A stretch of 64,000 nt of DNA from Alphaproteobacteria bacterium (GCA_003241875.1 QBLU01000005.1:89115-153114), one strand, 5' to 3'; shown: positions 9,521 to 18,228, counted from the first letter of the stretch. Numbers and translations: made by a program. Notes: a model not told the origin generated them from the letters alone.

Positions 9521-9714
9521 CAGCGCACCCCCAGCCGCTTGCGTGGCGCGGGACGGCCCGGCAGCGCGGCCAGGATGGCCCGTTGTTCGGCCTGGCTCGC
9601 CAGCGGCCAGCGCGTGATCTCATCGACGGTGCGGCGACAGCCCTCGCACAGCCCGGTGCGGGCATCGATGCGACAGACATTGGTACAGGGCGAACGCACA
9701 GGCTGGGGATCCAT
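9517..9714 (-). CDS. DUF1289 small cysteine protein
   Basis: A 65-residue protein of the DUF1289 family. The four cysteines C10, C14, C23 and C26 (SPCTNVCRID then GLCEGCRRT) form the family pattern and probably bind a metal such as zinc, by inference. WPLASQAEQRAILAALPGR follows, as in other family members. It heads the overlapping chain with the luciferase-like gene (4-base overlap) and lies 32 bases downstream of the ABA4-like gene, so one transcript from that gene to the thioesterase gene is possible. Function is unknown; members often sit next to oxidoreductase genes. Confidence 0.82.
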   Translation of the reverse strand: MDPQPVRSPCTNVCRIDARTGLCEGCRRTVDEITRWPLASQAEQRAILAALPGRPAPRKRLGVRW

Positions 9715-9746
9715 GGCGCCTGTTATGGTGGCGACGATGACGTTTG

Positions 9747-10172
9747 TCACCGTTTCCGAATCGCCTTCACGACAAGATAAAGCAGCAGCCCGACCGGCCC
9801 GGCGACGAAGGTGAAGCCGAGGCAGGGCAGCAGCAGCCAATGCGGCACCCGCGATTTCGGCGCATCGGCCGTTTCCCAACTGCCGACGAACAGGTCGAAG
9901 GCCAGGTAATGCACCCAGCCGGCAAGCAGCGCCTGTGGCGTCGACAGCAGCAGGCGCACCCCGGCCAGCGTGTCGAAACCGGCGCCTTCCGGCATGCCGC
10001 CGCCGCTGGCGAGACCGGTCACGACCAGGGCGAAGTAGAAACCGCACAGCAATGCCGCCACCAGCCGCGCGCCGATGACCGCCCAGTCCCGCCGCAGCGG
10101 TGCCAGGACGAGCAGCACCCAGCCCGCCAGTGCCCCGGTGCTGGCGATCGCGAAAAGCTTTTCGAGTTCCAT
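9747..10172 (-). CDS. ABA4-like (DUF4281) membrane protein
   Basis: A 141-residue integral membrane protein with four hydrophobic segments, matching the ABA4-like family named after the plant neoxanthin-synthesis protein. The diagnostic motif WVHYLAFDLFVGSWE is at residues 86-100, followed by PHWLLLPCLGFTFVAGPVGLLLY. In bacteria the role is not established; a link to carotenoid or membrane chemistry is only suggested by the plant homologue. The ATG giving MELEKLFAI was chosen because it begins directly before the first membrane segment. It diverges from the Dps operon across a 132-base region that carries the stress promoter for the other strand. Confidence 0.83.
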   Translation of the reverse strand: MELEKLFAIASTGALAGWVLLVLAPLRRDWAVIGARLVAALLCGFYFALVVTGLASGGGMPEGAGFDTLAGVRLLLSTPQALLAGWVHYLAFDLFVGSWETADAPKSRVPHWLLLPCLGFTFVAGPVGLLLYLVVKAIRKR

Positions 10173-10233
10173 GGCTGCAGCCTTGCCGGACACCGCCACC
10201 CGGTCAAGCCGCCGCGGCAGAATCGCCATCGAG

Positions 10234-10258
10234 GGAACTGCCCCGGACAGCGGACGTT
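10234..10258 (+). promoter_or_regulatory. EcfG-type general stress promoter of the Dps operon
   Basis: GGAAC at 10234-10238 and CGTT at 10255-10258 are separated by exactly 16 bases, a full match to the alphaproteobacterial EcfG (ECF15) consensus GGAAC-N16/17-CGTT. It lies 46 bases before the Dps-like start codon, giving a 5' leader of about 40 bases. The downstream genes encode stress-type products, supporting the call. Confidence 0.82.
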
Positions 10259-10304
10259 GACCGGATGCGTTCCAAATTTCCAGACGACATAAAGGTGCCC
10301 CGCC

Positions 10305-10910
10305 ATGGCCAAAGCCGCCTCCAAGATTTCCGGCAAGATCACCACCGACAGCGAAGCCCAGCCGCAGTTCCGCGTCGATTATCGCGAGATCCAGGCGTTC
10401 GGCACGCTGAAGGACCTGCCGATCGCGCTCGAGGGCAACGCCCGCAGCCAGAGCGTTGCGGCGCTGAACCAGGTGCTCGCCGAGACTATGACGATCCGCG
10501 ACCTGTACAAGAAGCATCATTGGCAGATGTCGGGCGCGACCTTCTATCAACTGCACCTGCTGCTCGACAAGCATTACGAAGAACAGGCGGCACTGGTCGA
10601 TCTCATCGCCGAACGCATCATGATGCTCGGCGGCCTGTCGATCGCTATGGCGCCGGATGTTGCCGAGATGACGACGATCCCACGCCCGCCCAAGGGCCGG
10701 GAGGACGTGCCGTCGCAGCTGTCGCGCCTGCTCGAAGCCCATGAGATCATCCTCAGGGCCTCGCGCGAGATGGCCGACGAAGCCGATGAAGCCGGCGATG
10801 ACGGCACCAACGACATCCTCGTCAGCAATGTTATCCGCACCAATGAATCGCAGGTGTGGTTCATCGCCGAGCACCTTGCCGAGACCAATCTGACCCGCCC
10901 CAACGCCTGA
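10305..10910 (+). CDS. dps: Dps/ferritin-like DNA protection protein
   Basis: A 201-residue four-helix ferritin-like protein of the Dps family, which forms dodecamers that oxidise and store iron and shield DNA during stress. The ferroxidase-site helix is visible as DLYKKHHWQMSGATFYQLHLLLDKHYEEQ, where the H-W-x(3)-G and D-x(3)-E spacing of Dps proteins is kept, and RTNESQVWFIAEHLAE closes the last helix. The 45-residue N-terminal extension with several Lys residues could bind DNA, by inference. It is somewhat longer than classic Dps (about 165). It is first in an operon with an SRPBCC protein and an alcohol dehydrogenase, behind a clear EcfG promoter. Confidence 0.88.
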   Translation: MAKAASKISGKITTDSEAQPQFRVDYREIQAFGTLKDLPIALEGNARSQSVAALNQVLAETMTIRDLYKKHHWQMSGATFYQLHLLLDKHYEEQAALVDLIAERIMMLGGLSIAMAPDVAEMTTIPRPPKGREDVPSQLSRLLEAHEIILRASREMADEADEAGDDGTNDILVSNVIRTNESQVWFIAEHLAETNLTRPNA

Positions 10911-10928
10911 GCCGACAGGAGGCCCATC

Positions 10929-11501
10929 ATGTCCGACCATGACACGGTGCATCGCGACGATGCACCGGCAGCAGCCTTGCGCGACAACAGCGACCGTGCC
11001 GACGCCAGCCGGGACAAGGTCGATACCGGTGACCAGGTCACGGCGCGCAGCGTGACCATCGCCCGGCCGCGGCAAGAGCTTTACGATTACTTCCGCGACT
11101 TCCAGAACCTGCCGACGTTCATGGAAAATATCGTGCGGGTCGATGTCCACGACGACAGGCACTCGCACTGGGTGGTGAAGGCCCCCGGCAGTGCGACGGT
11201 CGAGTGGGACAGCGAGATCACCCGGGAAAATCCGGGCAGCGAATTCGCCTGGACGTCGAAGGGCGACATCGCCAACAGCGGCCATGTCCAGTTCCGCGAC
11301 GCCGGCGACCGCGGCACCGTCGTCACTGCGACGATCGCCTATGATCCCCCGGCCGGCATGATCGGCAAGGCCGTCGCCAAGCTGTTTGGTCGCGAGCCGG
11401 CGATCCAGTCGCGCCACGACCTGCGGCGGCTGAAGCAATTGATGGAAACCGGCGAAATCAGCACCGGCGCACGCAATGCGGCGCTGGCGGAAGAGGAATA
11501 G
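10929..11501 (+). CDS. SRPBCC family protein (polyketide cyclase/START-like)
   Basis: A 190-residue protein whose central part is an SRPBCC (START-like) fold, a helix-grip domain binding a hydrophobic ligand. The segment from residue 38 reads VTARSVTIARPRQELYDYFRDFQNLPTFMENI in effect, the common opening of stress-associated SRPBCC proteins; V-W/F-x-S-E style strands (VEWDSEITRENPGSEFAWTS) follow. The first 35 residues are acidic and probably disordered, and the C-terminal tail RLKQLMETGEI is typical of the cyclase/dehydrase subgroup. It starts 18 bases after the Dps-like gene and ends 3 bases before the dehydrogenase gene. Ligand and function are unknown. Confidence 0.83.
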   Translation: MSDHDTVHRDDAPAAALRDNSDRADASRDKVDTGDQVTARSVTIARPRQELYDYFRDFQNLPTFMENIVRVDVHDDRHSHWVVKAPGSATVEWDSEITRENPGSEFAWTSKGDIANSGHVQFRDAGDRGTVVTATIAYDPPAGMIGKAVAKLFGREPAIQSRHDLRRLKQLMETGEISTGARNAALAEEE

Positions 11502-11504
11502 GCG

Positions 11505-12692
11505 ATGCGCGCACTGACCTGGCACGGCAAGCATGATGTCCGCGTCGATACCGTCGACGACCCCGGCATCGTCAACCCGCGCGATGCCATCATCCAGGTG
11601 ACGTCGACCGCCATCTGCGGTTCGGACCTGCACCTTTACGACCATTTTATCCCGTCGATGAAGGCCGGCGACATCCTCGGCCACGAGTTCATGGGCGAGG
11701 TCGTCGAGGTCGGCCCGAAAAGCACGTTGAAAAAGGGCCAGCGCGTCGTGGTGCCTTTCGTCATTGCCTGCGGCAGCTGCTATCACTGCAAGAAGACGCA
11801 GTATGCGGCGTGCGACAACGGCAATCCGGCCGAAAACCAGGACCTTGGTGAAAAGGTCTATGGCCAGGGCATGGCTGGGCTGTTCGGCTATTCGCACCTG
11901 ACCGGCGGCTATTCCGGCGGCCAGGCGGAGTTTGTCCGCGTCCCCTATTCGGACGTCGGCCCGATCGTGATTCCCGACGGCATCGACGACGACAAGGTGC
12001 TGTTCCTTTCAGACATTCTGCCGACCGGCTGGATGGCGGCCGAGAATGCCGATATCGAGCCCGGCGATACCGTTGCCGTCTGGGGTTGCGGGCCGGTCGG
12101 GCTGTTTGCAGTGCAATCGGCGTTCCTGATGGGCGCCGCCCGCGTCATCGCCATCGATCACTTCCCGCATCGGTTGGAGCTGGCAAAGCAGTTCGGTGCC
12201 GAGACCATCGATTTCGAGATCACCGACGTGGCCCTGGCGCTGCGCGAGATGACCGGCGGCATCGGGCCGGATGCCTGCATCGATTCGGTCGGCCTCGAGA
12301 GCCATGGCCTGTTCGCCGACAATGTCATCGACCAGCTGAAGGTCTCCACCTTCATCGGCACCGACCGTCCGCACGCGTTGCGCCAGGCGGTCTATGCCTG
12401 CCGCAAGGGTGGTCGCCTGTCGGTGCCCGGGGTCTATGGCGGCTTCCTCGACAATTTCCCGATGGGCGCCATCATGGAAAAGGGCCTGACGCTTAAAACC
12501 GGCCAGACCCATGTGCAGCGCTATCTGCCGGCATTGTTGACCGCGATCATGGAGGGCAAGATCGATACGACCTTCCTGATCAGCCATCGCATGCCGCTGG
12601 AGCAGGCACCCGAAGCCTACAAGCTGTTCCACGACAAGCAGAACGAGGCGACCAAGATCGTGTTGAAACCCGGGATGGCACTGGCGGCCTGA
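11505..12692 (+). CDS. Zinc-dependent alcohol dehydrogenase, formaldehyde-dehydrogenase-like
   Basis: A 395-residue medium-chain dehydrogenase. Catalytic zinc ligands are in [10 protein letters not shown] (Cys) and GHEFMGEV (His, Glu); the structural zinc site is the four-cysteine lobe [16 protein letters not shown]. The NAD-binding motif is [12 protein letters not shown]. Length and lobe resemble glutathione-independent formaldehyde dehydrogenases, though many relatives oxidise other alcohols, so the substrate is uncertain. Translation is nearly coupled to the SRPBCC gene (3-base gap). As the third gene behind an EcfG promoter, it probably detoxifies aldehydes or alcohols under stress, by inference. 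The gene converges with a small disrupted gene 6 bases downstream. Confidence 0.87.
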   Translation: MRALTWHGKHDVRVDTVDDPGIVNPRDAIIQVTSTAICGSDLHLYDHFIPSMKAGDILGHEFMGEVVEVGPKSTLKKGQRVVVPFVIACGSCYHCKKTQYAACDNGNPAENQDLGEKVYGQGMAGLFGYSHLTGGYSGGQAEFVRVPYSDVGPIVIPDGIDDDKVLFLSDILPTGWMAAENADIEPGDTVAVWGCGPVGLFAVQSAFLMGAARVIAIDHFPHRLELAKQFGAETIDFEITDVALALREMTGGIGPDACIDSVGLESHGLFADNVIDQLKVSTFIGTDRPHALRQAVYACRKGGRLSVPGVYGGFLDNFPMGAIMEKGLTLKTGQTHVQRYLPALLTAIMEGKIDTTFLISHRMPLEQAPEAYKLFHDKQNEATKIVLKPGMALAA

Positions 12693-12698
12693 CCGGGG

Positions 12699-12976
12699 TC
12701 AGAACGGGATCTGGATATTGGCCATGGCCCGGTTGCTGACGATGCCGCCGGGCAAGGCGAAGTTCTCGACGGTAACGCCGCCGCGAACATTGCCGATGAT
12801 GCCGGTTTCAGCGACCAGCGCCTGGTCATAGGGGTTTGCCGGCAGACAAAGATCTCGTCGCCGGTGCGGCTGCAATCCGCCGGCGGCTTGACGTTGCGGA
12901 GATCGAACTCCGCCAGGGTGTCCACTGCCGGCGCGGCAAGCTGGAGGATGAGCAGCAACGACCAGGCCATCTGCAC
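12699..12976 (-). pseudogene. Small exported protein gene with an apparent one-base frameshift
   Basis: Two overlapping frames each hold half of what looks like one protein of about 90 residues. The N-terminal half (ATG at 12976) has a signal peptide MQMAWSLLLILQLAAPA and then DLRNVKPPADCSRTGDEIFVC. The C-terminal half, in another frame, reads NPYDQALVAETGIIGNV and ends SNRAMANIQIPF before the stop at 12699. Small sphingomonad proteins with a CSR/C core and a terminal SNRAM-type motif have these parts in one frame. The switch needed falls near 12835-12842, where one base appears to be missing after the VC codons. It could be a true mutation or a sequencing error; function unknown. Confidence 0.6.
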
Positions 12977-13017
12977 CCCCCGCCACGCCGGGCAGGCAGG
13001 CCTGTCAGCCCCGCGTA

Positions 13018-13410
13018 TCAGCCATCACTTTGCGGCAGCATTGCGGTCACCTCGATCTCGACTCGCATCGCCGGATCGATCAACCCGGCGACCACCATCG
13101 TCGACGCCGGCGGGCTGGCGCCAAAGACCGCGCGCAACTGCGGCCAGCAGCGTTCGAAATCGCTGCGTTCGGGCGCGTAATAGGTGACGCGGACGACATC
13201 GGCAAAGCCGGCCCCGGCCTCGGCCAGTGCCGCGGCGATGATCGCCAGCGCATTGGCGCACTGGCCCTCGACATCGGCGGGCAGTTCACCTGTCGCCGGA
13301 TCGCGGCCGACCGTGCCGGCAACGAATACGAACGGCGGCTGCACGACGGCGCGGCAATAGCCGACTATCGCCTCGAACGGCGACCCTGAATGGATATGGC
13401 GGCGCATCAC
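13018..13410 (-). CDS. RidA family protein
   Basis: A 130-residue YjgF/YER057c/UK114-type protein, a trimeric fold whose archetype RidA hydrolyses reactive enamine/imine intermediates. Family features are the FVFVAGTVGRDPATGELP stretch, DVEGQCANALAIIAAAL, DVVRVTYYAP, and the RVEIEVTAML region where the conserved Arg that binds the carboxylate of the substrate sits near the C-terminus. It overlaps the dacA-like gene start region, with GTG at 13410 or ATG at 13407 as possible starts around that gene's stop (GTGATG). Whether it acts on the classic substrates is not known; many RidA subgroups differ. Confidence 0.85.
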   Translation of the reverse strand: MMRRHIHSGSPFEAIVGYCRAVVQPPFVFVAGTVGRDPATGELPADVEGQCANALAIIAAALAEAGAGFADVVRVTYYAPERSDFERCWPQLRAVFGASPPASTMVVAGLIDPAMRVEIEVTAMLPQSDG

Positions 13411-14378
13411 GGCCGGCGGCGCAGGGGTGCGGGCGGCGCCGCGAGCACCAGGCCGTCGGCCGACGGCGCTTCGCTGGCCAGCCGGTCCATCACGGCATCC
13501 GACAGGTCGTCGGGCTCGGCAAAGTTCTGGGCGACCGTTGTCTGTTCGCCGCGCGACCGCCGGGTCAGCACCGAAAAGCCGGTGTCGAGCAGATCGCTGA
13601 CATTGCCGTCGCGCATCATGCGGTTCGGCCCGCCGAGCACGACCGCGATCAGCCGGACCCCGTCATGCGCCGCCGACGCCGCGAGGGTGAAGCCAGCGGC
13701 GTTGGTAAAGCCGGTCTTGATGCCGTCGACGCCCGGCAAGGTCTTCAGCAGATGGTTGTGATTGCCGATCTGCTGGCCTTCATATTCATAGGCGACCTGG
13801 CTGAACAACGGATAGCGTTTCGGGAAATCGCGGATCAGCGCCCGCGAAAGCGTGGCGATATCGCGCGCCGTCGTGACATGGCCCGGGTTCGGCAGGCCGG
13901 TGGCATTGATGAAGGTGGTGCGCGACATTCCGAGCCGCCGGGCCTCGCGGGTCATCCGCGCGGCGAATTCGGCGTGGCTGCCGGAGATGAACTCGCCCAG
14001 TGCCACGGCGATGTCATTGGCGGAGCGGGTGGCGACCACCCCCATCGCATCGCGCACGGTGATCGTCGCGCCGGGCCGCAACCCGAGCTTCGACGGCGGC
14101 TGCGACGCGGCGTGGCTGGAAATGCGGATTTCGTCGCTTTCCCGGATATTGCCGGCCTTCAGTTCCTGGAAGGCGACATACAGCGTCATCACCTTGGTGA
14201 TCGACGCCGGAAAGCGGGTCTCGTCGGCCTGGCGGGCATACATGACCTCGCCGGTGTCGCTGTTGATCAGGATGGCGGCGTATTTCGGCACGGCATACAG
14301 GCTGGCGCTGCCGCCCGGCGCGGCAATGGCCAGCGCCAGCGCCGTCGCAGCCAGTTTCGCGATACTTCTAAAGCGCAA
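13407..14378 (-). CDS. D-alanyl-D-alanine carboxypeptidase (peptidase S11, DacA-type)
   Basis: A 323-residue low-molecular-mass penicillin-binding protein that trims the terminal D-Ala of peptidoglycan pentapeptides in the periplasm. A hydrophobic signal sequence spans about residues 5-27. Catalytic motifs are S59-I-T-K62 (SxxK), SAN in RSANDIAVALGE (SxN), and KTG in DGIKTGFTNAAG. A proline-rich tail follows the catalytic domain; the full C-terminal beta domain of DacA and an amphipathic anchor are not obvious. The start is a TTG just before the signal sequence, since no ATG or GTG fits upstream. It is cotranscribed with, and overlaps, the RidA gene. Confidence 0.88.
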   Translation of the reverse strand: MRFRSIAKLAATALALAIAAPGGSASLYAVPKYAAILINSDTGEVMYARQADETRFPASITKVMTLYVAFQELKAGNIRESDEIRISSHAASQPPSKLGLRPGATITVRDAMGVVATRSANDIAVALGEFISGSHAEFAARMTREARRLGMSRTTFINATGLPNPGHVTTARDIATLSRALIRDFPKRYPLFSQVAYEYEGQQIGNHNHLLKTLPGVDGIKTGFTNAAGFTLAASAAHDGVRLIAVVLGGPNRMMRDGNVSDLLDTGFSVLTRRSRGEQTTVAQNFAEPDDLSDAVMDRLASEAPSADGLVLAAPPAPLRRRP

Positions 14379-14535
14379 TGCGCAGATCCTCGAACAGCCC
14401 GCTGTTCTGCCTAGACTATAGCGAAACCGTCACGCTGCGAAGGGCCGGCCGGACTCGAGTCATCGCATCGCGCCGTCGTCCTGCCGCCATCGCCCCATTG
14501 CGCCGCGCCGCACAGCCTGTCATTGCCCGCCGACC

Positions 14536-16104
14536 ATGACCGCTCCCAACCAGCGGCGTACCTTTGCGATCATCTCGCATCCCGACGCCGGCAAGACCAC
14601 GCTGACCGAAAAGTTGCTGCTGTTCGGCGGCGCCATCCACATGGCCGGCGAAGTCCGCGCCCGCGGCCAGAATCGCCGGGCGCGCTCGGACTGGATGAAG
14701 ATCGAACAGGCCCGCGGCATTTCCGTCACCTCGTCGGTGATGACCTTCGAGCGCGGCGGCATGACCTTCAACCTGCTCGACACGCCGGGGCATGAAGACT
14801 TCAGCGAGGACACCTATCGCACCCTGACCGCGGTCGATTCCGCCGTGATGGTCATCGATGCGGCGCGCGGCATCGAGGCGCAGACGCGCAAGCTGTTCGA
14901 GGTCTGCCGACTGCGCGACGTGCCGATCCTGACCTTCATCAACAAGGTCGATCGCGAAGGCCGCGACCCGTTCGAGCTGCTCGACGAGATTTCCGACATG
15001 CTGGCGCTCGACGTGGCGCCACTGAACTGGCCGGCCGGCATGGGCGGCGAGTTCAAGGGCCTGTACGACCTGCGCACCCACAAGTTCCTGAAACCCGACG
15101 GCACCGGCACCAATGCCGCCGGCGAGACGGTGCAGACGACGGGCCTCGACGACCCGCAGATCGACACGCTGTGCGGCCCGATCGCCCAGCGCCTCCGCGA
15201 CCAGGCCGAGCTGGCGCTGGGCGGCTATGCGACGCTCGATGCCGAACTGTACCGCAAGGGCGCGTTGACGCCGGTGCTGTTCGGTTCGGCGCTGAAGGAT
15301 TTCGGCGTCGAGGCGCTGATCGATGCGCTGGCCGAGTTCGCGCCCAGCCCACGGCCGCAGCCGGCGCTCCCGGCCGCGGTCGATCCACTCGATCCGCAGG
15401 TTTCGGGCTTTGTGTTCAAGGTGCAGGCCAACATGAACCCGCAGCACCGCGACCGCATCGCCTTCCTGCGCATCGCCTCTGGCCGCTTCCGCCGCGGCAT
15501 GAAGCTGCGCCAGGTCGCCACCGGCAAGGCCATCGCCATCAACTCGCCGATCTTCTTCTTCGCGCAGGACCGCGAGATCGCCGACGAGGCCTTTCCCGGC
15601 GACATCATCGGCATCCCCAACCATGGCGTGCTGCGGGTCGGCGACAGCCTGGTCGAAAAGGACGATGTCACCTTTACCGGCATCCCCAATTTCGCGCCCG
15701 AGATCCTGCGCCGGGTCAAGCTCGGCGACCCGACCAAGTCGAAACAGCTGCGCACCGCGCTGACCGACATGGCGGAGGAAGGCGTCACCCAGCTGTTCAA
15801 GCCGCTGCTCGGCAGCCAGTGGATCGTCGGCGTCGTCGGTCAGCTGCAGCTCGAGGTGCTGATCTCGCGGCTGGAGGCCGAATATCGCGTCGCCGCGTCG
15901 TTCGAACCCAGCCCCTATGAAACGGCGCGGTGGATCGCCGGCGAACCGGCGGCGTTGAAGCAGTTCATGGAAGACAACCGCCCGGCAATGGCCGAGGATC
16001 GCGACGGCGCCCCGGTGTTCATGGCGCGCGATGCGTGGGAATTGCGCTATGTCACCGATCGTGAGACCGCCATCCGCTTCAGCGCCACCCGCGAACGGGC
16101 CTGA
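14536..16104 (+). CDS. prfC: Peptide chain release factor 3
   Basis: A 522-residue translational GTPase that recycles RF1/RF2 from the ribosome after peptide release. GTPase motifs are HPDAGKTT (P-loop), RGISVTSSV (switch I), DTPGHEDF (G3) and NKVDREG (G4). The SDWMKIEQARGISVTSSVMT block and the overall length are specific to RF3 as opposed to EF-G. The stop codon directly abuts the ATG of the PBP1A gene with no spacer, so the two may be translated together. The start ATG at MTAPNQRRTFAI fits the N-terminus of RF3 proteins. Confidence 0.95.
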   Translation: MTAPNQRRTFAIISHPDAGKTTLTEKLLLFGGAIHMAGEVRARGQNRRARSDWMKIEQARGISVTSSVMTFERGGMTFNLLDTPGHEDFSEDTYRTLTAVDSAVMVIDAARGIEAQTRKLFEVCRLRDVPILTFINKVDREGRDPFELLDEISDMLALDVAPLNWPAGMGGEFKGLYDLRTHKFLKPDGTGTNAAGETVQTTGLDDPQIDTLCGPIAQRLRDQAELALGGYATLDAELYRKGALTPVLFGSALKDFGVEALIDALAEFAPSPRPQPALPAAVDPLDPQVSGFVFKVQANMNPQHRDRIAFLRIASGRFRRGMKLRQVATGKAIAINSPIFFFAQDREIADEAFPGDIIGIPNHGVLRVGDSLVEKDDVTFTGIPNFAPEILRRVKLGDPTKSKQLRTALTDMAEEGVTQLFKPLLGSQWIVGVVGQLQLEVLISRLEAEYRVAASFEPSPYETARWIAGEPAALKQFMEDNRPAMAEDRDGAPVFMARDAWELRYVTDRETAIRFSATRERA

Positions 16105-18141
16105 ATGACGCCGGCGCCCGACAGCATGGGATCGCCGGAGCGGGAGCCCGCGCAGGAGCCGGCAGCGGCGCCGACATTGTGGCAACGCGCGCGGCCGAAA
16201 CTGATCCCCGCCGCCGCGATCACGCTCGGCCTGATGCTGGCGCTGCTGGCCTGGCTGGTGACGAGTGCGCCGCTCGGCCGGGCGCTCGAACCGGCAAGGA
16301 AGCCCTCGCTGGTGCTGACCGCGATCGACGGCCGGCCGATCGCCCGGCGCGGCGACTACAAGGAAGCCCCGGTCGATATCGCGCGCCTGCCAAGCTATGT
16401 TCCCGGCGCGCTGATCGCCATCGAGGACCGGCGTTTCTACAACCATTGGGGAATCGACCCGCGCGGCATCGCCCGCGCGCTCACCCGCAATGCGCAGGGG
16501 TCGGGCTATACCCAGGGCGGCTCGACGCTGACCCAGCAGCTCGCCAAGACCAGCTTCCTCAGCCCGGAACGCACGATCAAGCGCAAGCTGCAGGAGATCA
16601 TCATCGCCTTCTGGCTGGAGGCGCGGCTGACCAAGGAGGAAATCCTCAACCGCTATCTGTCGAGCGTCTATTTCGGCGATGGCGCCTATGGCATCCGCGC
16701 CGCTTCGCGGGTGTATTTCGACAAGGACCCCGAGGACCTGACGCTCGGCGAGGCGGCGATGCTGGCCGGGCTGGTGCAGGCGCCGTCGCGCCTGGCGCCG
16801 AGCCGACATCTCGAGGATGCGCGGGCCCGCGCCCGGCTGGTGCTCCAGGCGATGGTCGAAACCGGGGCGCTGACCCCCGCCCAGGCCGCGGCCGCCCGCC
16901 CGGCCCGCTATGATCCCGGCCGCAAGGCACTGCCGAGCGGCAGCTATTTCGCCGATTGGGCGCTGCCCCAGGCCCGCGCCGCCGCCGGCGAGGCCGATTA
17001 TGGCGACATCGTCGTCCAGACGACGCTCGATCCCCGGCTGCAGCGTGCCGCCGAGCGGGCTGTCAAGGACGCCATTGCCGGCAGCCGCGGGCTGAATGTC
17101 GGCCAGGCGGCGCTGGTCGCCATGCGCCGCGACGGTACCGTCGTCGCGATGGTCGGCGGCACCGATTACGACGTCACGCCGTTCAATCGCGCCACGCAGG
17201 CCATGCGCCAGCCGGGATCGTCGTTCAAATTGTTCGTCTATCTCGCCGCGCTCAACGCCGGGCTGCGGCCGGGCGACATGGTCGAGGACGCGCCGATCAC
17301 CATCGACGACTATAGCCCGAAAAACGACGACGGCCGCTACCGTGGCCGCATCAGCCTCGCCACCGCCTTTGCCGCTTCGTCGAACGTCGTCGCGGTGCGG
17401 CTGGCGCAGCAGGTCGGCACGGCGTCGGTCATCGAGCAGGCCCGCAAGCTGGGGGTGACGGCGCCGATCAGCGCCTATCCGGCGATGGCGCTCGGCACCT
17501 CGCCGATCACGCTGCTCGAAATGACCCAGGCCTTTGCCGCCGTCGCGCGCGGCAGCCGCCCGGTGAAGGCTACAGCGCTAGCGCGTCCCGCCGCCGGCGG
17601 CGTGCTGGCCACGTTGCGCAACGCCGCCGAGGTGCTGACGCCGTGGCCGGCGCGCGCGCCGATGCTGGAGCTGCTGCAGTCCGCGGTGCGCAACGGCACC
17701 GGCAATGCCGCGCGGCTGTCGATCCCGACCTATGGCAAGACCGGCACCACCCAGAGCTACCGCGACGCGCTGTTCATCGGCTTTGCCGGTGACCTGGTCG
17801 TCGGGGTCTGGGTCGGTAACGACGACAACAGCCCGATGAACGGCGTCGTCGGCGGCAACCTCCCGGCGCGGCTGTGGAAACGCTTCATGACCAGCGCCTT
17901 GCAGGGCGACGAGGCACCGCGATCGAGCGAACGGGACGAGCCCATCGGCGACCTGATCGATTCCGTCGCCGGCCCCGAGGCGGGCGACGCTGCCGACGCC
18001 GTGACCGACATCCTCCGCGACGCCGGCGAGGGCGAAATCGACGTCGATCGCATCGACCGTGCCGCGCGGGCCATCGACCGGGCGAGGGGCCCGAATGAGG
18101 GCGAGCCCGAATTCGAGCCCGAACCCGCTCCGCAAGGCTGA
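16105..18141 (+). CDS. Class A penicillin-binding protein 1A
   Basis: A 678-residue bifunctional peptidoglycan synthase anchored by one N-terminal membrane segment (about residues 33-53). The GT51 glycosyltransferase domain has E107 in AIEDRRFYNHWGIDPRG and GGSTLTQQLAK; the transpeptidase domain has S372-S-F-K375, SSN, and K545-T-G in YGKTGTTQ. An acidic, probably disordered tail of about 80 residues ends the protein. It starts immediately after the prfC stop, an unusual partner probably reflecting compact packing rather than shared function. It polymerises and crosslinks lipid II in the periplasm. Confidence 0.93.
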   Translation: MTPAPDSMGSPEREPAQEPAAAPTLWQRARPKLIPAAAITLGLMLALLAWLVTSAPLGRALEPARKPSLVLTAIDGRPIARRGDYKEAPVDIARLPSYVPGALIAIEDRRFYNHWGIDPRGIARALTRNAQGSGYTQGGSTLTQQLAKTSFLSPERTIKRKLQEIIIAFWLEARLTKEEILNRYLSSVYFGDGAYGIRAASRVYFDKDPEDLTLGEAAMLAGLVQAPSRLAPSRHLEDARARARLVLQAMVETGALTPAQAAAARPARYDPGRKALPSGSYFADWALPQARAAAGEADYGDIVVQTTLDPRLQRAAERAVKDAIAGSRGLNVGQAALVAMRRDGTVVAMVGGTDYDVTPFNRATQAMRQPGSSFKLFVYLAALNAGLRPGDMVEDAPITIDDYSPKNDDGRYRGRISLATAFAASSNVVAVRLAQQVGTASVIEQARKLGVTAPISAYPAMALGTSPITLLEMTQAFAAVARGSRPVKATALARPAAGGVLATLRNAAEVLTPWPARAPMLELLQSAVRNGTGNAARLSIPTYGKTGTTQSYRDALFIGFAGDLVVGVWVGNDDNSPMNGVVGGNLPARLWKRFMTSALQGDEAPRSSERDEPIGDLIDSVAGPEAGDAADAVTDILRDAGEGEIDVDRIDRAARAIDRARGPNEGEPEFEPEPAPQG

Positions 18142-18175
18142 AGATCGCTCTGCGGCAACCTGTCAAAATGAGCGA

Positions 18176-18200
18176 GGAACGATTCCCGCCATCAGACATT
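18176..18200 (+). promoter_or_regulatory. Possible EcfG-like promoter before the response regulator
   Basis: GGAAC at 18176-18180 is followed after 16 bases by CATT, one mismatch from the EcfG consensus CGTT. It is 49 bases before the ATG of the response regulator. The mismatch in the -10 element makes this a weak call, noted because two perfect matches occur nearby in the window. Confidence 0.3.
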
Positions 18201-18228
18201 GAATGCCGCAGTAGCCACGAGAGAGCTT

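Noticed and set aside
12617..12698. Extension of the N-terminal half of the disrupted small gene to a stop at 12617.
   Set aside because: After the shift point the frame loses all similarity and runs antisense into the end of the alcohol dehydrogenase gene; the C-terminal half in the other frame looks genuine.
14416..16809. A 797-codon open frame antisense to prfC and the PBP1A gene.
   Set aside because: It lies over two strongly recognised genes, has low-complexity Arg/Gly/Ala-rich composition without family motifs, and is a by-product of high GC content. The same reasoning removed long antisense frames at 2266-3687, 26289-28112, 45636-48299 and 59596-61197.
18199..18228. A TTG start 30 bases upstream for the response regulator at 18229.
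   Set aside because: The internal ATG has a better ribosome site (GAGAG) and gives the usual short N-terminus before the receiver domain.
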